A DNA stretch of 64,000 nt from Liopterus haemorrhoidalis (GCA_963971575.1 OZ020624.1:3725001-3789000); one strand, 5' to 3'. Shown: positions 9,836 to 21,091, numbered from the stretch's first letter. Numbers and translations are program-made. Notes: generated by a model from the sequence alone, not told the origin.

Positions 9836-10560
9836 GGTTGGCTTAAGTAAATTTTCGTGTTTATTTGATTAATTTGTTTATTTTTCTATACTTTCAAAGG
9901 TATTGTCAAATTCGCCTTCATTTTATGAATGTATCTACTAATGAGATACGTCTTCAACTTTATTTAAAATAATATTCAGGTCAACACTTCTCTAAAACTT
10001 TTCCAGAATATATTTGAAAAAATATTAATTATCCTACTTGTTAGCAAAGTTTTATATAGAACAGTTTATAATATCAGGAAAAGGACAATATTTTTCGAGG
10101 TGGAAAGGAAACAAATCTGTAAAAGAATAATAGCAATTTATTTTGTTCTGTTTGAGAAAGTGTGCTGGAGGTAAGACGGAAATATTATTATGTACACAGC
10201 CAATAAGTGGGGGAATATTGTCAAAGAAAGCGACTGAAAAATATGGATGTAAACAAAGAGACAAGGACAAAAGTAGGATGAATGATTGAGTAGACAAGGA
10301 GGAATGTTCCGTCGGTAACAAGGTTGGGAAAGAAAGTAACTTGCTGACAATGTCCTGATAAGAGAATGCAAAAGTATAGAAAGAAACTGGGTTTCAGCAA
10401 TCGGATTATAAGAAGAACCAGAGTAACATGCGATGTTATTAGGTGAGCAAATGATGAAACAATTCACCTATGTTACTTATTCAAAAACATGTAAATATTT
10501 GGAATTTTATTATTTTGAAAGCATCCCATAAAATATTATTAATGAACATTATTCCATATA
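9836..10560. other. No gene seen
   Basis: The sequence is AT-rich. A purine-rich stretch at 10070-10400 produces two overlapping minus-strand frames (10052-10321 and 10138-10467) rich in Ser, Leu and Phe, which is what the complement of purine-rich DNA gives by chance. No domain is recognisable. Confidence 0.4.
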
Positions 10561-10796
10561 TGGGCACATTTGAAAAATTCTTAAAAAATGGGGTCGACAC
10601 CAGAATGCGACTGTGAAAGGTAAAGTCAAACAGTCATTTTATGTTTTTTGCAAACGACCACTAGATGGCAATATTGAAATTTGTCATTACTATTTTCGGA
10701 AAATTTGACATGTGTTTTTGTGAAATCAGTGACAGCTTATAAATTGACCGAGTAGTTTGTTCACAATGAGCGTTTAAAAAAAAAGTTTGTGAAAAA

Positions 10797-11160
10797 ATGG
10801 ATATTACTCGTGAAGGTTTTCATTGGATGATTTTTTACGATTTTAGTAATGGCCTAACTCAACAACAATGCGTAGATTCGGATCGTTCAACTTTTGGTAA
10901 TGAAGTACCATCGGAAAAGACTGTTTACAATTGGTTGCGTAATTTCGTCGTGGTCGTGCGTTCGTCAGTGATGAATCTCGTAAATGTCGACCAAAACCGG
11001 TTGTGATTCAAAAAAACATCGACCCTTTGCTCAAAATGATTAAAGAAGATCGGCATGTGACTTACCGTGAGATAGAGGCATCCTTTGGCATATCGCTGAC
11101 TGCAATACATTCGATTTTGCATGAAAATTTAGCTGTGAAAAGGATCTGTTCCCGATAGAT
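10797..11160 (+). pseudogene. mariner transposase N-terminal half (second lineage)
   Basis: It starts MDITREGFHWMIFYDFSNGL, then TQQQCVDSDRSTFG and SEKTVYNWLRNF: the first helix-turn-helix of mariner transposases. A frameshift near 10960 moves the frame; the second half continues as LLKMIKEDRHVTYREI, EASFGISLTAIHSILHE and AVKRICS, then a stop replaces the Trp usual in this position. It ends abruptly at a non-LTR fragment (11175), with no catalytic domain. Confidence 0.85.
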
Positions 11161-11174
11161 TCCGCATAATTTGA

Positions 11175-11560
11175 CGCAAGAAAGTACAGTGCCAAGAAAG
11201 ACAGAATAGAATAGACAAAACAAGATACAATGGAGACTACCAGAAGATAAAAGGCGAAACATTACCAAGATACTTGAGAGACAATAACAGACACCAGAAG
11301 ATGATTGCCAGATTCAGATGCGGGAACGAGGCGGCAGCCAATCAATTTTGGAGGGATGAAGAAGAGAAGAAGTAGCGGATATGTAGAGAAGAACCAGAAA
11401 CCATGAACCGCTTAAGATGCTGTCCAGAAATAGGGGAAGAGCCAGCACGGTTGGAAAAATTCTTGTAGGCAGGAAGCGGCATAGAATGGATAACGAGAGT
11501 CAAAAGAAGCTGAACTAGAGCAAATTCAAAGAAATACTAGACGTTCCAGAGAAATAAAAT
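11175..11560 (+). pseudogene. Non-LTR retrotransposon ORF2 C-terminus (decayed)
   Basis: The central frame reads KMIARFRCGNEAAANQFWRD, EEEKK, stop, RICREEPETMNRL: the C-terminal 'RFRCGNE...W...CRxC...ET..HL' region found downstream of the reverse transcriptase in jockey/R1-like elements. The first Cys of the knuckle is lost to the stop. The same family occurs intact in frame at 62338-63115 and inverted at 16618-17319. It is 5'-truncated and broken by several stops. Confidence 0.75.
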
Positions 11561-12355
11561 ACTGCTTAGCCATTTTTTATAGTTTATTTACATAATTATA
11601 ATATTTCTTGTTAGTTACAGGGAAATCGGCGAAAAAGTGCAGTTGCATCACTTGAAACGACACAAAAAATTTTACGTCAGGTTTAGTACGTTTACATTCA
11701 TCTATTTAACGAATGTAATATTTGTACGCTGTCACTTGTATCGAAATTAAATGGAAATATAAGAATAAGAACAGAATAGAAACAAATAAACTATTCTAGT
11801 AGGCAAAATAGTCCTACAAAAGACTAATGTGATCCAAAACTATGCAGTACACATAAAATCAAATAAAAAAATCTATAAGAAAATATATAACTAAACACAA
11901 AACTGCTAAATAAACAACAATGTAAATAAAAAAGGTTTTTAGAAATCACTATAAATTAGATATTTGAACACAAGTCAGTATCAAAACACAACAGACGTAT
12001 TATTAAATGACAAATGTAAACATCGTTTTATTCAGGGATACCAATACAAATGTCCCTATTTTAAATAAACACTTTTAAAATTTGTAAATCTTCAAAATGA
12101 CTATCGAACACAAACTAAATATGACTTCAAAAGGTACGTTTTAGGTAAAATAAATGAGTAAAGAGCAATATTAGTCTATTATTCACATGCAAAAAAATCT
12201 ATTTAGTTATTTTTTCGCCACTAAGTTTCTCATTGAAGTTATGACGCAAAATGACGAACTGTGTTGTTTCAGCGACTGAGCTATATTCAGTTATTTATAG
12301 TTATTTTTTTATTAGATGAGTTACGTCCGTAAGTTAGTAATTATACTTGATAGAT
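11561..12355. other. No gene seen
   Basis: AT-rich sequence with no repeat family or coding stretch that I can support. Confidence 0.4.
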
Positions 12356-12500
12356 AATGGGATTCGGACCAGTCAGAAATAAAACGAATTTATTAACTTC
12401 GCTAACGTTTCGATTTGAATTTAAATCTTCACCAGAGCTACAAAGATATATAGAAATATAGAATTATTAAATTGGTAACCAATTTAATAATTCTATATAT
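12356..12500 (-). repeat. Penelope-like terminus with 43-bp palindrome
   Basis: It matches the terminus at 4590-4700 (taatgggattcgg, cttcgctaacgtttcgattt, caaagatatatag). In the ribozyme-like core the motif reads CTGGTGA instead of CTGATGA, an essential-position change. At the upstream end it runs into its own inverted copy: 21 bp of perfect complementarity on each side of A12477 (aattattaaattggt / accaatttaataatt). Confidence 0.65.
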
Positions 12501-12983
12501 AATTCAAAAAATTTTCATCGCCAGTAATGGTACGATGCAAAAATGACTTTCTTTTGTATCGTGCAAGCAAAATTTCACAAGTGTTTTTGCGTTTTTCCAT
12601 CTGCCTCTCATTTAATGCATGTGGAACCCATCAGCCGACTTTCTGGATCTTACCCATCTCTCGTAGGCGATTGGAAACAGCTTGTTGACTAAAGCCTAAC
12701 TGCTCTGCTAGTTGTTTTTGTGATTGACTATCGTTTTCTTGTAGCAATGTTTCCAATTTTGTATCTTCATATTTTTTTGGAGGATTTCCATGTTCTTTGT
12801 CTGTAAGATCAAAGTCACCACTTTTGAAACGCCGAAACCATCGTTCACACGTATCTTGCGATGGAGCATATTCACCAGAGCTTCTCGAAGCAGTCGGTAT
12901 GATTCAGCAGTAGTTTTTTTCAAATGAAAACAAAATAGTAGTACTGTCCGCGAATGCTCTTTATTTGGCACAAAATTTGACAT
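12494..12983 (-). pseudogene. mariner transposase N-terminal half (Hsmar-like lineage)
   Basis: It starts MSNFVPNKEHSRTVLLFCFH, then LKKTTAESYRLL, the signature opening of the mariner branch that includes SETMAR/Hsmar1. After a frameshift it continues CERWFRRFKSGDFDL, LLQENDSQSQKQLAEQLGFS (second helix-turn-helix), stop-containing WVPHALNERQMEKRK and HRTITGDENF, whose D is the first catalytic aspartate. It stops there; the other two aspartates are missing. Confidence 0.85.
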
Positions 12984-12999
12984 GTTTAACACAGTAAAA

Positions 13000-13690
13000 C
13001 AAAACTATATGATCACTTTTCAAATTATAACCTATACGCATTTGACACTTAATGATAACTTATCAAAACGCCATATGTGTTGAAACTTTGAACTATACAC
13101 GATGTTTGCGCGGCAAGTTTGAAAAAAATCCGCATTTCATACTTGTAGAGCTGGTAAGAGAAAATAATTTACTCTAATTCGTGCTCACAAGGCAAGAATA
13201 AAGATATTATTGAACGAAGGTAGATTCTCATCCAATGTATTATATTTTCTTGGCCCATATATTTTCTTGGCCCACAACCCTTTTTTTAAAAGTTCACAAA
13301 ATCTTCTTTTTCCATTTCTTTAACAAAACCACACTACATGTTTTTTGCTACTATAAAAACCAAAATAAATATCAGAAACGAATTAAATTTTACAGATATC
13401 ATATTGAGTGACAGAACATAACCTCACATATCAAATTTTACGTCATCTACGCCTAGGAAATAGCACACGCCCAGGATTTTTCATCCCACCCTCGCATAAT
13501 GAACAGAACCAGACATACCCATAATTCGTTTTGAATAGTTTATATAAAAATCTGCAAAGTATAGCACAATTTATATAAATTGTTATAATTATTCATAAAT
13601 TTCCATTATTGTAAAGCATATAATTCTAGAGATATATATAACTATGTTCTCATGTTAATAAAATTGCAACTTAGAATCTAAAATATCTTT
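13000..13690. other. Non-coding, probable intron upstream of terminal exon
   Basis: AT-rich with no TE that I can name. If the exon at 13695 is real, this is the 3' part of its last intron; it ends in a T/C-rich stretch and 'tatctttgcag'. Confidence 0.35.
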
Positions 13691-13694
13691 GCAG

Positions 13695-13844
13695 GAGCTT
13701 ATTGGAAGTCTCGTCATGTCGCGAATCGCAAGGCAAATGTTGACACAGCCGCTTTCCCCGACCGAGGTGACAACGTTAAAGGAAAATTATGAAAATGCCT
13801 GTGACACAATGAGAGATGCGATTCTACATTTCGATCCTTTGTAA
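13695..13844 (+). CDS. Candidate host-gene terminal exon
   Basis: The segment follows a good splice acceptor (tatctttgcag) and runs 49 codons in phase 0 to TAA. The peptide begins ELIGSLVMSRIARQMLTQPL, continues SPTEVTTLKENYENACDTM and ends RDAILHFDPL. Its GC content and balanced codon use stand out from the AT-rich surroundings, and AATAAA (13844-13849) overlaps the stop. The composition suggests alpha helices. I do not recognise the protein. Upstream exons are not evident, so the preceding intron is long or leaves the window. This is the most gene-like segment here. Confidence 0.6.
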   Translation, partial: ELIGSLVMSRIARQMLTQPLSPTEVTTLKENYENACDTMRDAILHFDPL

Positions 13845-14104
13845 ATAAATCAAGACTAACGTTCTTCCCAACACTATAAAACACTTCATTTCACAAACAA
13901 AACATATTTGTACACATCAGTTTGTTTTGTTTATGTTAACAGACAATTTTAACACTAACTACTAAAGGTTTATAGGAAAAATAATTGATATAAACTATTT
14001 TGGTTGAAAAAAAGTCCGTGAAAAGTAATCAAGAAAGACAAATAATAATAGATACTTCGTTTCCAAAACTTGCGAGTGGATCTAGCCTTAAAACCCCTTA
14101 GGTT

Positions 14105-14480
14105 CGCCAAGTGGATAGAGTAGGAGAGGTATGGTAGAAATTGTAGCCAAATGGTTGAATATTGATATGCTCATACAACTCTTTGATCCACATATAAGAA
14201 AAAAAGAAAAAAACATATAAGTACGTCTGTCTGTCTGTCTCTCTGTACGGTAGAAATTGTAGCCAAACGGCTAAACATAGAAAGTTGAAATTTGGTATGC
14301 TTTTACAACTTTTTGACCCACATATAGGAAAAATACTGAGAGTTCAAAAATTCACAACTCGAGATAAATATAAATAAATATGTATCAAATGAAAAAATAT
14401 ATATTTTCTATTTCTATTTTTGAAATACCATTTATAGAATTTTTGGCAAGAATATGTCAAAAAACTTTTGTCCCTCAATA
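14105..14480 (+). mobile_element. Family B fragment with duplicated motif
   Basis: A decayed family B 5' half. The post-microsatellite block 'ggtagaaattgtagccaaa' occurs twice (about 14131 and 14251) either side of a short GTCT tract at about 14226-14245. The 'catataggaaaaatact' block and a degraded 'ttttgtccc' end follow. No tRNA-like slot remains. Confidence 0.7.
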
Positions 14481-14509
14481 TATATAATAAAAAAAAACCG
14501 AACGAAAGT

Positions 14510-15165
14510 TTCTTTATGATGACCGACCGTCATCATAAAGTCATCATAAAATCATAAAATACACTCTAGCAGCAGAGTAGAAATATCTTGGCCTAATATT
14601 TTCTAACAGAAATATTATTTATCATGACCATGGAAACGTTATATATAAGTATGAAAAAATTGAGTCTTGGAAAAAATTTCGAAAAATTTTACAAAAATTA
14701 TTCGAAATTTTTCGTTTTATCAAAAAACGTCTCAAATAAAAGTTATTATTTATTGCTTTTATAGCAACTTTTGTTCAATAAATTTTTTCGAAATATTTTT
14801 CTGTTGTGAAATATTCACAAAAATCTTAAAATTGACACGAGTAAACTCCCATTTCTAGTCAACCGATTTTTACCAAAAGTTGATCAACTTGTGTTATTGA
14901 TGGCAGAAGCTTAAATATGAAGTTTCACAAAAATCCTTTCAGCCGAATTTGCTCTGCACGTGTACACAGACGGACAGACAGACGGACAGACAGACAGTCA
15001 GACAGACGGACAGACAGACAGACAGACAGACCGAAATACATCATGCTGAAAATAGTCAAAACGTTATGTAGGGACCTCGGTTCGTGGAGATCCATCGAAA
15101 TCTCGAAATGTCAAAATCGGTATGATCACAATACCTCCCTTATATATGTTGGTGGTCGGTAATTA
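14510..15165 (-). mobile_element. Family A element, near-complete copy (A7)
   Basis: On the minus strand it runs from the 5' end (accgaccaccaacatatata, at 15165) through a GTCT/GTCC tract (14961-15035) and the full body to a decayed 3' subterminal repeat (accgaccgtcatc, about 14522). The terminal hairpin is lost. Two short frames over it are by-products of the repeat. Confidence 0.85.
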
Positions 15166-16515
15166 TTCACTTTCAAGTCGTACTTGGGAGTTTAATTTAA
15201 TTTTTTATCATTTTTAATGTCATTATGGTCAACTTAGGTCTTTAAATTATTTTACCAACTTACACATCGCGTTGTTCAGAAAAATCGTGTTTCCTCTACG
15301 GAAACACATTGCGTAGATGAATTCTAAATATGTTTCACAGGCCAGATTGAGTTAGATAGGGGGCCAGTTATTTAAAAATCACAAAGGACGGCTGGGCGAA
15401 ATTCTGAAAATTATTTTAGAACGTGGGAAAGAAATTCTGAAAATCAATTAATGACTGGGGGAGGGAGTGGAGAAATTCCGAATATCTTTTGAGGAAAGGG
15501 GAGGGTGATTCTAAAAAATAAGGGGTAAAAATTTCATGAGAGCCGTCAAAAACTTATTTTTGATAAAAAAATAAATTGTCCCCCCAAATATTTTACTCAC
15601 CAGCCGCTACTGGGTGTACCCATATTTCCATAGATTGGAGTTTAGTGCGAGATATTTTTTCTGGTTCTGGTGCGTGATTAAAAAAAGGTTGTAGACCATT
15701 TACCGATACAAAAATGAGTGATGGCGTTTTTTTTTCTGTTTTTTTTTTTCCTTTTTATTACATGAAGAAGACTACTATTTAATGTATTTTAACGATTAAG
15801 CAAAGTATAATGATAAGCAAGTATTTAAAAAAAAATGTGGCAATAATTCAAAGGGGTTTGTGAACTAATAGCAGAAGTAATTTAGCCGCAGCGAATAAAA
15901 AACTATTTAAACAAGATATATAGAAGCAGTTTATATAAATATTGATTAACTAATCTGAACTGCAGATAGGATCAAAAACAAATTTTCTTTTTTCGTAAAT
16001 GTCTTTTTTTGCTGAATCGATACCAACAAAACGCTAATGCATAAAAGAACTAGCATTAAAATTGATTTAGAATTTACTAGAAATTAAATAAAAGTGGAGA
16101 ACGTATATCAAATAGAGATTAGGTGACGTCTCTTTCTTCGGGTAGAGGGTTAGTGATCCTAATTATTTAGCGATGCACATATATTACCACAGATGCGAAT
16201 GAAATCTTGGATTTTACACTTCCCACGCTTATAGTGCGTAGAAAAATTTTTTTAGTTACTTAGGTATGTTCACATGTCTGCATCAGATGCCTACAAAATG
16301 GGAGGTCTCAAAACGGGCCCCCCTATAGCAAAACAAACAAAAAATCACAAATTATTTAGGCGATTTACAGAAATAATAATACAATAATACTATGTTTTTA
16401 TTTCACTTTTCTTAAAATACTTATAGCTTAACAACACGACTAGTTTCGTCTGATTACGACATTTTCAAGTGTATTTACAAACTAACATCTACGTACATAT
16501 ATATAGGTACTCTAC
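15166..16515. other. No gene seen; G-rich decayed element
   Basis: At about 15350-15610 a stretch alternates G-rich blocks (tagggggccagtt, gactgggggagggagtgg, aggggagggtgattc) with 'gaaattctgaaaat' repeats, probably a decayed DNA element. The remainder (15620-16515) is AT-rich with no coding sequence that I can support. Confidence 0.4.
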
Positions 16516-16517
16516 TA

Positions 16518-18180
16518 GTATAAGGATGATACTGTTTATAATTGGTTTGCAGAATTTCGTCGTGATCATACGTCCGTCAGTGACGAATCTAGTGAAGGTG
16601 GACCAAAATCGGTTGTGTAGTAAGATTTATTTTTCACCTTGCGCTGTTAACATTTTTGTACATTTATATTTACAATTTAGTAGCACACAGTGTGCAATTA
16701 TCATGTGTATAGTACATTTTTTAAATTTTATGTCATTTGCAGCCTTTTATTTAGTATCTTCTTCATCCAGGTTTCATCCGGGTTTTCGTCATTGAGTATT
16801 TGTATAGCTGATTTCGGGTTTCTCACTTCTTCCTTGCAGTCACGTGTTAGATGCTCTATTGTCTCTTCATTCCTCTCACATATTCTGCACTTCTTTTCTT
16901 CTTTTTCTTTCCAGTATTCGTTCCTTCTTTTTTCGTTTCCTACTCTGAATCTGGCTATTATTTTTTGGTTTTGGACTGTTTTCTTAGATACAGAGGCATG
17001 TCTATTGTTTCTAAAAATCTGTATCTGGGGTTGTATTTTGATATTTGTATCTTCTCTCTTCGTTGTTGCAGTTCCATGTCCTTTTCTCTTCTCACCATTT
17101 CTTCTTTTAAGCTATCTCCCATTCGTCTTCGGTTCTCTACTTCCGTTGTTGAAAAGCCTTTTCTTTCGTAGTACTTTGAGCGTTCTTGTTCCCAGTCATT
17201 CTTCTCTAGTTTATTTTCTCCTCGTAGATTATAGCTCTTCTGCCCGTTTCAACGTATAGTTTATGCCTCTTCGTTTCCTCGTGTATTATGTAGAGCGGTG
17301 TTCTTTTGTCAATTGAAAGAAATCGGTTGTGATTAAAAAAATTATCGATGCTGGGCGCAATATGATTGAAGAAGATCGGCTTGTGCCTTACCGTGAGATA
17401 GATGCATCCTTTGGCATATCGCAAACTGCAATACATTCGAATTTGCATGAACATTTAGCTGTGAAAAACATCTGTTCCCGATGGATTCAGCATAATTTGA
17501 CCGAAGCTCAGAAAAAGGCTGTTGATTGGTGCCAGAAAATGCTAAAAATATCAACCTAGGCACTATAAAATCCGTATACAACATCGTTACAGGTGACGAA
17601 ACTTGGATGTATTCATATGAACCCGAAACTAAGCAACAATCCACTGTTTGGGTCTTCCAAGATGAACCGAAACCCACAAAAGTTGTTCGTTCACGAAGCA
17701 CTTTCAAGAAAATGATTGCTTGTTTCTTTGGTTGCATTGGATATGTTGCAACATTTATTAAGAGGATCGGAGAAGAGTTAATGCTGAATGGTACAAAATA
17801 ATTTGTTTGCCTGAAGTCATCGCCAAACAACCAAATATGTCGCATCATTCTTTATCATGACAATGCAAGCTCCCACACAGCACGTCAAACAATGGATTAT
17901 TTGAAAGAGAAAAACATCTAATTAATGTCTCATTGCCCGTATTCACCCGATTTATCCCCTAACTTTTTTTTGTTCCTCAATGTCAAACAAAAAATGCGTG
18001 GACAGCGATTTCAACACCTCAAAAAGCTGTTGAAGCCTTCGAAAACTATGTTTTTGAAATACCAACTTCAGAGTGGAAAAAATGTTTCGAGAATTGGTTT
18101 GAACGCATGCAAAAGTGTATAAATTTGATGTCGAATAATTTGAAAATCAATAAAACAGTTTGTTTAAAGAAAAAAAATCT
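16518..18180 (+). pseudogene. mariner transposase, split by a retrotransposon insertion
   Basis: The first piece (16518-16617) encodes the N-terminal 'TVYNWFAEFRR' region. After an inserted non-LTR fragment the gene resumes at 17332: MIEEDRLVPYREIDASFGIS, CSRWIQHNLTEAQKKA, VTGDETWMYSYEPETKQQST (first catalytic D), IACFFGCIG, HDNASSHTARQT (second D), MSHCPYSPDLSP (third D) and MRGQRFQ. All three DD34D aspartates are visible, but several frameshifts and an early stop in the C-terminal part make it non-functional. Same lineage as 10797-11160 and 57351-58380. Confidence 0.9.
16618..17319 (-). mobile_element. 5'-truncated non-LTR retrotransposon with 12-bp target duplication
   Basis: The insertion is bracketed by AAATCGGTTGTG at 16606-16617 and 17320-17331. 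On the minus strand it encodes a jockey/R1-like C-terminus: TPLYIIHEETKRHKLY, then after frame breaks IARFRVGNEKRRNEYW, KKCRICERNEETIEHL and a stop. It is the C-x2-C...H family seen at 62338-63115. The open plus-strand frames here are shadows. 5' truncation plus a duplicated target is standard for target-primed reverse transcription. Confidence 0.9.
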
Positions 18181-18384
18181 AGTAGTTTTTGTAAAAACTT
18201 CTGAATAAATAATATAATAATCTATCTAGTGGCAAGTTATCTTATCCAGAAAAAAAAAGGTAAATGCTTTATATTTAATACTTTCAATAGTTCCTACACA
18301 ATAAGGCTAGTTTCTGTTTTGTGTAAGGTATATTATTTTCTAATAGTTAAAATTTTTGGCACACACCAACGATGGTACGTAAAC

Positions 18385-18694
18385 CTCCAAAAATTAAAAA
18401 TTTAAATTACTCCCTTATTATTGACTTAACAGCAAAAACTTGTATTACAAATATTGTTAAGAATAAGAAGACAAAACTTTTATCTAAATAGATTTTTTTT
18501 ATTGAATAAATATTTGGAGAGTTATGGCGGAAAAACCCCAAAAATTAAATACTTAAATTACTCCCTTATTATTGACTTAACAGCAAAAACTTGTATTACA
18601 AATATTGTTAAGAATAAGAAGACAAATATTTTATCTAAATACATTTTTTTTATTGAATAAATATTTGGAGAGTTATGGCGGAAAAACCCCAAAA
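18385..18694 (+). repeat. Tandem duplication, 151-bp unit, about two copies
   Basis: 'tcccttattattgacttaac' occurs at 18411 and 18562, and 'tttggagagttatggcgg' recurs at the same spacing. The units differ at only a few positions, so the duplication is young. AT-rich and non-coding. Confidence 0.9.
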
Positions 18695-19430
18695 ATTTAA
18701 AATTTTAAAATTAATATCTGTTATTATGAAACTTTTACATTTAATTAATTTGGTATTTAAAAGTTTTTCGCCTTCTTTCGACCTGTAGTATCACCGATTA
18801 AAAAAGAAATAAGAAGTTTGGCTAATTACGATTTTGTTCCATAATGAATTAGTTTTTATAAATAACAAATGCAATACATTCCATACAGTTTATATAATAT
18901 GAAAAGTTATAAACGTTTTGTTCTAAAACAGTGGTAATTAATATCCGCCTGCATCTATATTGCAAAACTAAATTTCATACAATATATTAGGTATCATTAG
19001 TAGTTATTATGGTACAATCTGCAACAATGGATGCATACGTAGAGGGAGGGCTGCATAAACTGTCATAGTTTAATAAATTACAGTAAACTTTAAATATAAT
19101 GCAACATTTCGACGTCAAAGTTATGTAACAGGAAGCGGTTGTTTAACAGAGTATACCGTGAACCTAACCTAACTTCATTTACTTTCAAAATACAACCCGT
19201 CAACTACTGAATCATAACTTTTAATAGCTTATGTTTAACGATGAAATATTTGTTTAGTTTCTGCTTTAATCATTAAATTAACGGTCCATGACAGTTTATA
19301 TATATTCATATATACATATAATCAAGTAGCATAAGGCAGTATTTCTCAACCTTTTTGGTACTACGGGCACCTTTTGATGTCTTTTAAAGTTGGCTAGGGT
19401 GACCATTTTCTTGAGAAAGCAATGCGGGAC
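18695..19430. other. No gene seen
   Basis: AT-rich. A single hAT-like end (cagtatttctcaacctttt) is at about 19336, without a partner that I can find. Confidence 0.4.
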
Positions 19431-19545
19431 GGAGCAAAAAAAAGGTCGTTACTTCCAATATAAGAGCAAAAAAAAGGTCCTGACTTCCCAAATATGAATA
19501 AAGAGCAAAAAAAAGTCCTCAACTCCCCATACGAGAAAGTGCACA
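19431..19545 (+). repeat. Short minisatellite, three units of 32-39 bp
   Basis: Each unit begins gagcaaaaaaaaggtc and continues with a variable 'ctgacttccca' part. Three full units and a partial one end just before the family B copy at 19563. Confidence 0.75.
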
Positions 19546-19652
19546 AAAATTAAAATTAAAAATTGATGTGAAGTGTAAATTTCCACGTAGGTATTTAGTA
19601 AGTGAATGATGATTATTTGGGATGCCAAAACCACCTTTATGTTTTTTGTTAA

Positions 19653-20172
19653 CCCTTTACTGCATGAATTTTTATTTTTGGCTGAAATAATTCATGGGCA
19701 TTAGGAATTGATTCTTATTGATAGAAAAATAATTAAAAAAATATATTTAAAATATTAATTATTATTTTTATGAAAAAATAATAAATAAAATAATAATTTA
19801 GGGTTTGTGCCATACATGGAACATTATGATTCTACATTATGTTCCAAAAGAAAATGATTCCGTATTATTTGCTCGTCAATTGCTAGGTGTTCTTCATTAG
19901 GGATTAAAAGCAGTCGCCCTCGAATTTTTGAAAGAAAAGTTCGTATTTTCTAGTTGTCGTTTCTCAACAAATTTAGAGTTATCGTTGAAGTGCAAATTCC
20001 GCTTGAAATCCTCAAATCTATTGCAGCCCATTACTTGAGGTACTGCAGGATCCATTGCTGTGTATGTGGCATATATGAACATTCATGAAGTAACGTTCTG
20101 ATTCAGTTTTAAAAGTAAAACAAAAAATAAAAATCGGAATGTGCCATATATGGCACACTATGCGGTAAAGGG
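19653..20172 (-). mobile_element. piggyBac-type relic with TTAA duplication
   Basis: TTAA stands at 19649-19652 and 20173-20176. The inverted ends are CCCTTTACTGCAT and, from the other side, CCCTTTACCGCAT. The host family B sequence has a single TTAA at this point, so the insertion is exact. At 520 bp it is heavily deleted relative to about 2.4 kb for autonomous piggyBac. Subterminal 'gccatayatgg' motifs occur near both ends. Confidence 0.92.
19805..20082 (-). pseudogene. piggyBac transposase fragment
   Basis: The first part reads MGCNRFEDFKRNLHFNDN, the conserved 'NRFE.....LHF.DN' block of piggyBac transposases (DDE_Tnp_1_7). After stops and a frameshift, EEHLAIDEQII follows; its D matches the first catalytic aspartate (usually in 'SIDE'). 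The rest of the catalytic domain and the Cys-rich C-terminus are gone. Non-functional. Confidence 0.85.
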
Positions 20173-20506
20173 TTAATTTTAATTCGAATGCCTTATACCA
20201 TTATTTAGGTTTTAAATATGTGCAGTATTTTTTTTTATATATGTAGCAAGTTTTATTTTATATATGTAGCAAATCTATATATTAAGATTTTGAAAATTGC
20301 GCCTATGGCTTCCATTGGTTGTTTTAAGTATAAGCTCCGCCCCTCTGATTTCGTATACATTGAAACATAAAATTAAATTATAATTTCAACACTTACCACT
20401 GGTTATTAAATTTACGCTTTTAAAATTAAATGCAACATTTACCAAAATATAACTAGAATTTTGACAAAATATTTTAAACAAAATAATATTGTCTCCAAAA
20501 AATTGA

Positions 20507-20570
20507 CAGGAAGCGAACCGTAGTTTGCAACTTAGGAAGCGAGAATGCTAACCATTAGACTACGGACGTT
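20507..20570 (-). other. tRNA-like module in family B copy B2
   Basis: On the minus strand: an A-box-like TAGTCTAATGGTTAGCA and a B-box-like GGTTCGCTTCC with a 7-base T-loop, then a T-rich tract. The anticodon arm is poor. It occupies the same slot and orientation as the modules in other B copies, with a different sequence. Confidence 0.55.
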
Positions 20571-21091
20571 TACTCGTTTACTGTGTTACATAACGAATTA
20601 AATATTTTACATATTTTAGTTAAAAACACAAAAAATGCGTTATTTTGCGAATACGAATATTCGAATATTCCGGTTCACATCAATGTACATTATTTAGATT
20701 TTTTTCAGATTTTTAGTCTAAACCATCTGGGCTACGTGAGACAAAAAATTTTTTGCACAATTTTGGCAAAAATCGCATCAAAATAATTTATTTTGCAAAA
20801 ATAAAATTTTAATCGTTAATTCACGTACTAAGGGCTTTCATTTGATATCCTACTCAGAACTTGCAAAAAAAAAATTTTTTTTTTCAACGAGCACATATTT
20901 GTTTATATTTGTAGAGGGATATGTTTTTTAGATGTTTTAGTATATTTCCTATGTGCGGGTCAAAGAGTTGTATAAGCATGCCAAATTTCAACTCTCTAGG
21001 TTCAACCGTTTGACTACAATTTTTACCGAATAGACAGACGACAAAATGACGTTATAAGGGTTTTTTTGGTCATACCTTAAGATAAGGTTAC

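Larger units (their letters stand above)
19563..21078 (-). mobile_element. Family B element carrying a piggyBac insertion (B2)
   Basis: The 3' terminal region (ttgatgtgaagtgtaaattt) is at 19563; the hairpin is partly decayed. The body runs with a piggyBac relic (19653-20172) inside it, then the AT-rich block, the tRNA-like slot (20507-20570), 'gtgcaaaaaattt', and the block around 'ttgaaatttggcatgc' read backwards. The microsatellite has shrunk to about two units (agacagacgac) near 21036. The 5' subterminal repeat is cut to 'catacct'. Confidence 0.85.

Noticed and set aside
10420..10465. 45-nt internal exon between 'gggtttcag' and 'gtgagc'
   Set aside because: Open in more than one frame, purine-rich context, and no neighbouring exon; chance is likely.
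16690..17259. 189-codon Phe/Ser-rich frame that looks like a membrane protein
   Set aside because: It is the complement of the minus-strand non-LTR retrotransposon C-terminus; the same holds for 62474-62981.
19897..20082. Small independent protein in a 61-codon frame
   Set aside because: It is a fragment of the piggyBac transposase between TTAA-flanked ends.
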